This document shows positions 60,724 to 60,907 of a DNA stretch of 60,907 nucleotides, in pieces (position 1 is the first letter of the stretch; every line of letters starts with the position of its first letter). The stretch is from Synergistaceae bacterium UBA6101 (GTDB taxonomy: Bacteria > Synergistota > Synergistia > Synergistales > Synergistaceae). The stretch covers positions 1-60,907 of the forward strand of contig DIWR01000012.1 of NCBI GenBank assembly GCA_002428495.1, written 5' to 3'. The notes beneath the pieces were generated by a model. It was not told where the DNA came from. It made no database searches and saw only the letters and a program-made list of their open reading frames with translations. The position numbers were made by a program, and so were the translations under genes.

Positions 60724-60907
60724 GGCAATTGGGATTTAGAGCGAGTGACAACGACGCAATGCGCAGCGGAGTCTCACGAAGGCGTATACCAATACGTCGA
60801 AGTGAGGCTCCGCAAGCCTTGCTAAGTCAGCGCCGCGAGATGCCCCAATTGCGGCAATTGGGATTTAGAGCGAGTGATAACAACGCAACACGCAGCGGAG
60901 TCTCACG
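60724..60907. repeat. Two 55-bp direct repeats, 129-bp period, second copy cut by the window end
   Basis: The copies at 60724-60778 and 60853-60907 differ at only four positions. They are separated by 74 bases. A palindrome CCCAATTGC-G-GCAATTGGG at 60844-60862 spans the start of the second copy. More copies may follow beyond the window. Confidence 0.8.

Larger units (their letters stand above)
60302..60907. other. Non-coding, repeat-dense region at the window end
   Basis: No gene was recognised in these 606 bases. The stretch contains, in order, three mini-hairpins with about 26-bp period, four 11-bp tandem repeats, a CCCTCGA/TCGAGGG hairpin near 60606-60630, and two copies of a 55-bp repeat. 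Several parts resemble intergenic palindromic repeats scattered in bacterial genomes. Confidence 0.6.

Noticed and set aside
1..60907. CRISPR arrays, tRNA and rRNA genes, prophage genes
   Set aside because: The repeats found are too few or without unique spacers for CRISPR; no cloverleaf or rRNA segment and no phage structural gene was recognised.

Overview
The window is ordinary bacterial chromosome of moderate GC, crossed by several mobile-element traces. It reads like an anaerobic, amino-acid-fermenting diderm of the Synergistota type. The evidence is a V/A-type ATPase as the only rotary ATPase here, a 2-oxoacid:ferredoxin oxidoreductase, a Na+/alanine symporter, peptide uptake, a D-aminopeptidase, FeoAB, and a TolC-type outer-membrane protein (so an outer membrane). 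The order asparaginase-like - rimO - pgpA - pncC - thpR - recA fits that group. This assignment is inference; no rRNA or tRNA gene was recognised.

Layout. 0.3-5.4 kb (minus): tightly overlapping housekeeping operon ending in recA. 5.6-8.4 kb (plus): DedA protein, CorA transporter, exported MsrAB. 8.5-11.6 kb (minus): typA and a DUF815 ATPase. 11.9-18.2 kb: TetR regulator divergent from a five-gene efflux operon (HlyD, two ABC ATPases, permease, TolC). 18.4-19.8 kb: decayed IS4-type element. 19.8-22.5 kb (minus): TSUP transporter, ornithine cyclodeaminase-like protein, YheO-like regulator. 22.6-24.2 kb: intact IS1634-like element flanked by an unusually long direct repeat that duplicates a terminator. 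24.2-29.1 kb (minus): operon of a YchF-like GTPase, OYE-type flavoenzyme, D-aminopeptidase, ROK kinase and 2-hydroxyacid dehydrogenase. 29.4-31.6 kb: feoAB, then a MITE. 31.8-34.6 kb: M23 peptidase, DMT transporter, CobT-like protein. 34.7-43.4 kb: nine-gene V/A-ATPase operon. 43.5-50.3 kb (minus): MOSC protein, a second MITE, and a peptide/nickel-type ABC importer operon led by a shortened LacI regulator. 50.5-53.8 kb (minus): four-subunit 2-oxoacid:ferredoxin oxidoreductase behind an attenuator. 53.9-57.1 kb (plus): DEAD-box helicase and homoserine dehydrogenase. 57.2-58.6 kb (minus): AGCS symporter. 59.1-60.3 kb: diguanylate cyclase. 60.3-60.9 kb: dense short repeats.

The two strongest new observations are these. 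First, the oxidoreductase operon has a classical amino-acid attenuator: a good promoter, a leader peptide with six consecutive isoleucine codons, an antiterminator pairing and an intrinsic terminator with a long U tract. This points to control by charged isoleucine tRNA and suggests the enzyme acts in branched-chain amino-acid metabolism. Second, the solute-binding protein of the ABC importer is circularly permuted: the half that is normally C-terminal follows the signal peptide, and the normally N-terminal half ends the protein. The same operon also encodes a permease with an extra extracytoplasmic domain and a miniature LacI regulator with a likely operator at its own promoter.

Starts were adjusted where a Shine-Dalgarno site or family length favoured an internal ATG, GTG or TTG. 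TTG starts with good ribosome-binding sites are common here.
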